Shown: one piece after another, positions 60,542-64,000 of the stretch
Numbering within the stretch: the first letter of the stretch is position 1
How the letters are laid out: the number at the start of each line of letters is the position of its first letter
Assembly: GCA_965230525.1 (NCBI GenBank)
Contig: OZ246008.1
Location: 2,728,001 to 2,792,000 of the forward strand
From: GCA-002733465 sp965230525
GTDB taxonomy: Bacteria > Pseudomonadota > Gammaproteobacteria > Enterobacterales > Kangiellaceae
Length of the DNA: 64,000 nucleotides
Reading direction: 5' to 3'
Notes under the pieces: model-generated
Told to the model about the DNA's origin: nothing
Databases searched by the model: none
Seen by the model: the letters and a program-made list of their open reading frames with translations, nothing else
Translations under genes and position numbers: made by a program

Positions 60542-63500
60542 TTGAGCTCGCGGCCTCTACAGTTATTTTTATTTTTAACACTATTTCTAGTGGTTTCCCA
60601 TCCAGTACTGGCGAACAGCCATGACTATCGCTACCGAAAAGCCTTTAAAGTACAACGATTAAGTACCGAGCAGGGTTTAGCTTCCAGTATGGTGAACGAT
60701 CTAATCCAGGATCAAAATGGTTACATCTGGTTAGCGACAGAAGACGGTTTGTCGCGTTTTGACAGTTACGAATTTACCAATTTCCGGCACGACCATCGCG
60801 ACCAGCATTCGCTGCATGAAAATTTATTGATCAGTTTGGAAGAAGATCCAGGAAAAGGGATATGGATTGGCACCAATTCTGGTGTGTCGTTTTTCGATTT
60901 TAAGACGCAAAAATTTAAGAATTACGCTAAAAATGATCCTCGCTTAAGAATCTTTATTAGAGACATTGTTCGGCTCGAAAATGGTGATATTTATTTTGCC
61001 ACCATCAAAGGTCTTTTCCGGTTGGACCGGGCCGAAGACAAAATCGTTGCGGTCGAAAGCAATTTGGGAAAGCGGATTATCACTGAAACCGCGAGCTTGG
61101 TTGAAGATACAGATTATATCTACGTTTCTTCCAGAGAATGTGTTACTCGGATTGAAAAAAACTCATTTAAGTTCTACAACATGTGCGACTTACCATCATT
61201 GGCACCGCTCAAGCGAACCTTTATTTTTCAGTTTTTGATTCAAAACGACTCTTTGTGGTTTGCTACCAACCGAGGTCTCTTTCACTACAATATTAAGACA
61301 GATAAGTTGAGGGCGTTTTATCATGATGAGAACAATCCAGACTCCTTAGCGAATGATTTCGTACAAGACTTGGCTGTAGACGCACATGGCGGACTTTGGT
61401 TAGCAACAACTTATGGTTTGGATTATTACGATGCCGATAAGAATATCTTCCGGCATTATGGAACAGCAGCTAACAGCGACGAAGGATTGTCAGCGCTCGA
61501 CATAGTATCAATTATTATTGATAGCGAAAATTTAGTCTGGTTAGGTACTGCGGGAGGCGGTGTTAATGTTATTAACCCCAATCAACCAAAATTTGAACAT
61601 ATTTTAACCAAAAGTGATGTTCATGATCTCGGCGGCATGAACGCCGTTTATGGCTTAGCACTTGATCAAAAAAGAAATCTTTGGATGGCGACCTTTGGTG
61701 GTGGTTTATTCCAATATAACTTACTGACTGGAAAAATTAGCAAACTAAAACTAAACAATGACTCCGAGCTTCCAGAGTATGCCTATTCACTTTTTATTGA
61801 TTATCAACATAGACTTTGGCTCGGTACATTTGACCGATTATCCATTATCGATCTCGAACGAAATGTGGACCTAGTTACCACCTTGTTCATTGATGGTGTT
61901 GAGGCTTCAACTTTTCATCGTCCCTTTAGAATTATTCAAACTTACTTAGGTGAAATTTACCTTGCAACAAATTCCGGCTTATATGTAGTAACTGATGTAT
62001 CCCAAGATGCAACTTCCGCAGTGGTACATCTCAAAGATATAACTCAAAACATGCCCGAGGAAGTGACCAACAATACTTTAATATTTAATACCATTATGGA
62101 CGATGCTGATGGCAACCTTTGGATTGGGACAACTGCTGGTTTGATCTATCATAATGTCGAAGAAGACAAGTACATGCACTTTACTTATGATCAAGATAAT
62201 CCGCAAAGCATATCGAGTAACGATGTGTCAGTAATTTATCAAGATAGCAACGGATTTATCTGGATTGGTACCGGAGATGGTTTAAATCGTGTCGTCCGTT
62301 CAGAGTTAGACAAAGAAATATTTTATTTTGAACGAATTACCACTTATGAGGGGCTTCCTAATAATACCATTTACGGCATTATAGAAGACGATCGTCGCCA
62401 GCTTTGGATCAGTACCAACTTAGGCTTAGTTAAATATGCCAACGGTGCGATCTCAAGTGATACTTTTCGTCGTGCTGACGGGCTATCATCCGATGAATTC
62501 AGTTATACATCTTACCTCTCCGATGGTGAAGGTCGTCTCTATTTTGGCAGTATGAATGGGGTAACTATCATCAATGATTTTGCCGAACAAAAACGTTCTT
62601 CAAATAGTCGATTGGTATTTACTCATCTGCGTGTCGGAGAACGCGAGCTTGATTTATATCAACTGAACAATACTGCAGCACCCAAAATTACCCAAAGAAG
62701 TGATGAGGCTGCTATTGACCTATCCGTAGCCAATATGAACTTTGGCGCGCTCGGCACACAACGTTATCGATACCGAATTCTGGGCTTAGATAAAAACTGG
62801 AATTATCTTGGCACTCAACGAAATATTTTTGTCGCTGGACTGCCGGAAGGAAACTACACCATCGAAATTCAAACTCAAGTTTCAGGAACCCCTTGGTCGA
62901 GTGAAGGTAAACTCCTAGAAGTGAAAGTAGAAACTGATTTTTGGAGTAGTTCACAAGCAAATTATTTGATTGGATTTGTATTGCTTGCCATCTTTGCGGT
63001 GTTGTTGTTGTTGGTATCGAGATATTACAAAAACCTATTATCTCGCTCGCAAAAACGTAACACTTTAGAGGCTCTCAGGGTTAGAGAGCTAAGAGTTGAT
63101 AATGACTCGTTAAAGGGAGAGCTGGCTAAAAAAGCAGAAGACATACAAACCTTAAGTCGAAAAGTTCAAGTTGGTGAACAAAAACTTGATGTTGAGAAAT
63201 ACAGAGATGTTGCCACTGGGTTTTATCGACTAAATTATTTTTATCGGTTAGAAGGTGATGACTTTTTAGAAGAATCTGCCGACCGAGGAAAAGGATTCGA
63301 CAGTTATAAGTCGATTGGTGTTTTGGAGTTAAGAGAATATGCTGCCATCTTTCAACGACAGGGGCCGCTCGCTGTCTCCGAGTTTGTCTCTCAGCTTTCT
63401 ATTATTATCAGACAAAATTTAAAGTCAGGTGTTCAAATATTCCAAATTCAAAGTGGCATCTATCTAATCTTAGGTTGTGATATTGATTACCCAAAATTTG

Positions 63501-63820
63501 AAGATGAACTTCTAAATTTAGGTAATATCATTCGGCGCAGTGAAGTAAATGTCGCCAATGGTATTTCTGAAAGTACAGATATATCCCAAACTTTTATGAA
63601 CCTTAAGATGGTAACGGTCAACAGCAAACGTCAACTTGATGTCGTGATCGACTTGTTGATCCAATTGCATCAACAGCTCAATTTGGAATCGGCCACTGTG
63701 GCTCAACGTCAACGAATCATTTTAAAAGATTCAGTTAACCCAAAAGAATTAAGTAAGACCAATTGGCGATTAGAAGAATTATTAGAACAAGAAATTATTG
63801 AAATTAATGGGTTACCCTAA
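60542..63820 (+). CDS. Two-component-type propeller sensor with degenerate GGDEF domain
   Basis: TTG start; 1092 residues. A signal peptide (1-24, ending PVLA) is followed by about thirteen Reg_prop blades with the repeated W-x-x-T-x-x-G-L pattern (GYIWLATEDGLSRFD, GIWIGTNSGVSFFD, FIWIGTGDGLNRV and others), i.e. two periplasmic beta-propellers. A Y_Y_Y domain (YRYRILGLDKNWNYLG) at about 740-800, a membrane helix at about 806-828 and a coiled coil to about 885 come next. The last domain starts DVATGFYRLNYF like a GGDEF domain, but the GGDEF motif is replaced by QIQSGIYL, so no cyclase activity is expected. It probably senses an extracellular ligand and signals through a partner. Confidence 0.85.
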   Translation: MSSRPLQLFLFLTLFLVVSHPVLANSHDYRYRKAFKVQRLSTEQGLASSMVNDLIQDQNGYIWLATEDGLSRFDSYEFTNFRHDHRDQHSLHENLLISLEEDPGKGIWIGTNSGVSFFDFKTQKFKNYAKNDPRLRIFIRDIVRLENGDIYFATIKGLFRLDRAEDKIVAVESNLGKRIITETASLVEDTDYIYVSSRECVTRIEKNSFKFYNMCDLPSLAPLKRTFIFQFLIQNDSLWFATNRGLFHYNIKTDKLRAFYHDENNPDSLANDFVQDLAVDAHGGLWLATTYGLDYYDADKNIFRHYGTAANSDEGLSALDIVSIIIDSENLVWLGTAGGGVNVINPNQPKFEHILTKSDVHDLGGMNAVYGLALDQKRNLWMATFGGGLFQYNLLTGKISKLKLNNDSELPEYAYSLFIDYQHRLWLGTFDRLSIIDLERNVDLVTTLFIDGVEASTFHRPFRIIQTYLGEIYLATNSGLYVVTDVSQDATSAVVHLKDITQNMPEEVTNNTLIFNTIMDDADGNLWIGTTAGLIYHNVEEDKYMHFTYDQDNPQSISSNDVSVIYQDSNGFIWIGTGDGLNRVVRSELDKEIFYFERITTYEGLPNNTIYGIIEDDRRQLWISTNLGLVKYANGAISSDTFRRADGLSSDEFSYTSYLSDGEGRLYFGSMNGVTIINDFAEQKRSSNSRLVFTHLRVGERELDLYQLNNTAAPKITQRSDEAAIDLSVANMNFGALGTQRYRYRILGLDKNWNYLGTQRNIFVAGLPEGNYTIEIQTQVSGTPWSSEGKLLEVKVETDFWSSSQANYLIGFVLLAIFAVLLLLVSRYYKNLLSRSQKRNTLEALRVRELRVDNDSLKGELAKKAEDIQTLSRKVQVGEQKLDVEKYRDVATGFYRLNYFYRLEGDDFLEESADRGKGFDSYKSIGVLELREYAAIFQRQGPLAVSEFVSQLSIIIRQNLKSGVQIFQIQSGIYLILGCDIDYPKFEDELLNLGNIIRRSEVNVANGISESTDISQTFMNLKMVTVNSKRQLDVVIDLLIQLHQQLNLESATVAQRQRIILKDSVNPKELSKTNWRLEELLEQEIIEINGLP

Positions 63821-63914
63821 AAGCATGTAGAATCCATTATGCCCTTTGAAAGAATCTGGGTGACAGCAAGCTTTCAGAGTCAATGACAGCAGCTATTTAG
63901 TAGAGGAATTAAGT

Positions 63915-64000
63915 GTGAAAATTCAACAAGCCAGCAACAAATCGTCGAACATGCGGTGTGCTATAAAAATTGCTGTAAGTCTGTTTGCAAGCCTACTCAT
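63915..64000 (+). CDS. Start of an exported protein gene (cut by window edge)
   Basis: A GTG at 63915 follows AGAGGA and opens a frame to the window end without stop (28 codons). The residues KIQQASNKSSNMRCAIKIAV and then SLFASLL look like the start of a signal peptide. Nothing more can be said. Confidence 0.5.
   Translation, partial: MKIQQASNKSSNMRCAIKIAVSLFASLL

Overview
The window reads as chromosome of a moderately AT-rich marine-type gammaproteobacterium. The housekeeping blocks (cysS/ppiB/lpxH, fabAB, purB-roxA, acnB, folC-dedD-cvpA-purF) are gammaproteobacterial in gene content and order, and the set (HutF-type histidine degradation, M2 peptidase lipoprotein, TIGR03623-type AddB-like nuclease, HscC with a J-protein) would fit an Oceanospirillales/Kangiellaceae-like genome. 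That placement is inference. No tRNA, rRNA, CRISPR array or complete IS element was seen.

Layout. 1-7.0 kb: end of an ATP-NAD kinase-like gene, an EamA exporter divergent from a MocR regulator with three CTGTACAG boxes between them, two small membrane proteins and an 828-residue lipoprotein of unknown function. 7.07-7.54 kb: a CsrB/RsmZ-type sRNA gene with a GacA/UvrY box, promoter and terminator. 7.8-17.3 kb: accessory genes, including a T4-type lysozyme with a PG-binding domain next to a lipoprotein, a class C serine hydrolase, two AraC-regulator/membrane-protein pairs and two secreted proteins. 17.84-20.33 kb: five integron gene cassettes without an integrase (CALIN-like), shown by matching cassette-end and attC R'' boxes. 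20.66-21.08 kb: a second CsrB-type sRNA, paralogous to the first. 21.2-28.1 kb: higBA toxin-antitoxin immediately followed by an AddB-like nuclease and an AddA-like helicase-nuclease.

28.4-43.9 kb: mostly core metabolism. It holds a DHH phosphoesterase, lpxH, ppiB, cysS, fabA-fabB with a FabR-like operator, divergent hutI/hutF, a MATE exporter, and a leftward cluster purB-roxA-GNAT-PLD-like-secretin-N-like. 44.2-64 kb: an unrecognised 435-residue protein, an M2 peptidase lipoprotein, a chalcone-isomerase-like protein, acnB, hscC with a membrane J-protein, folC-dedD-cvpA-purF, an acyltransferase, a giant propeller sensor with a degenerate GGDEF domain, and the start of one more exported protein.

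The most notable content is non-coding. The two GGA-rich RNAs (15 GGA each in 223-265 nt) should titrate CsrA/RsmA under GacS/GacA control. The five-cassette array lies directly upstream of the second one.
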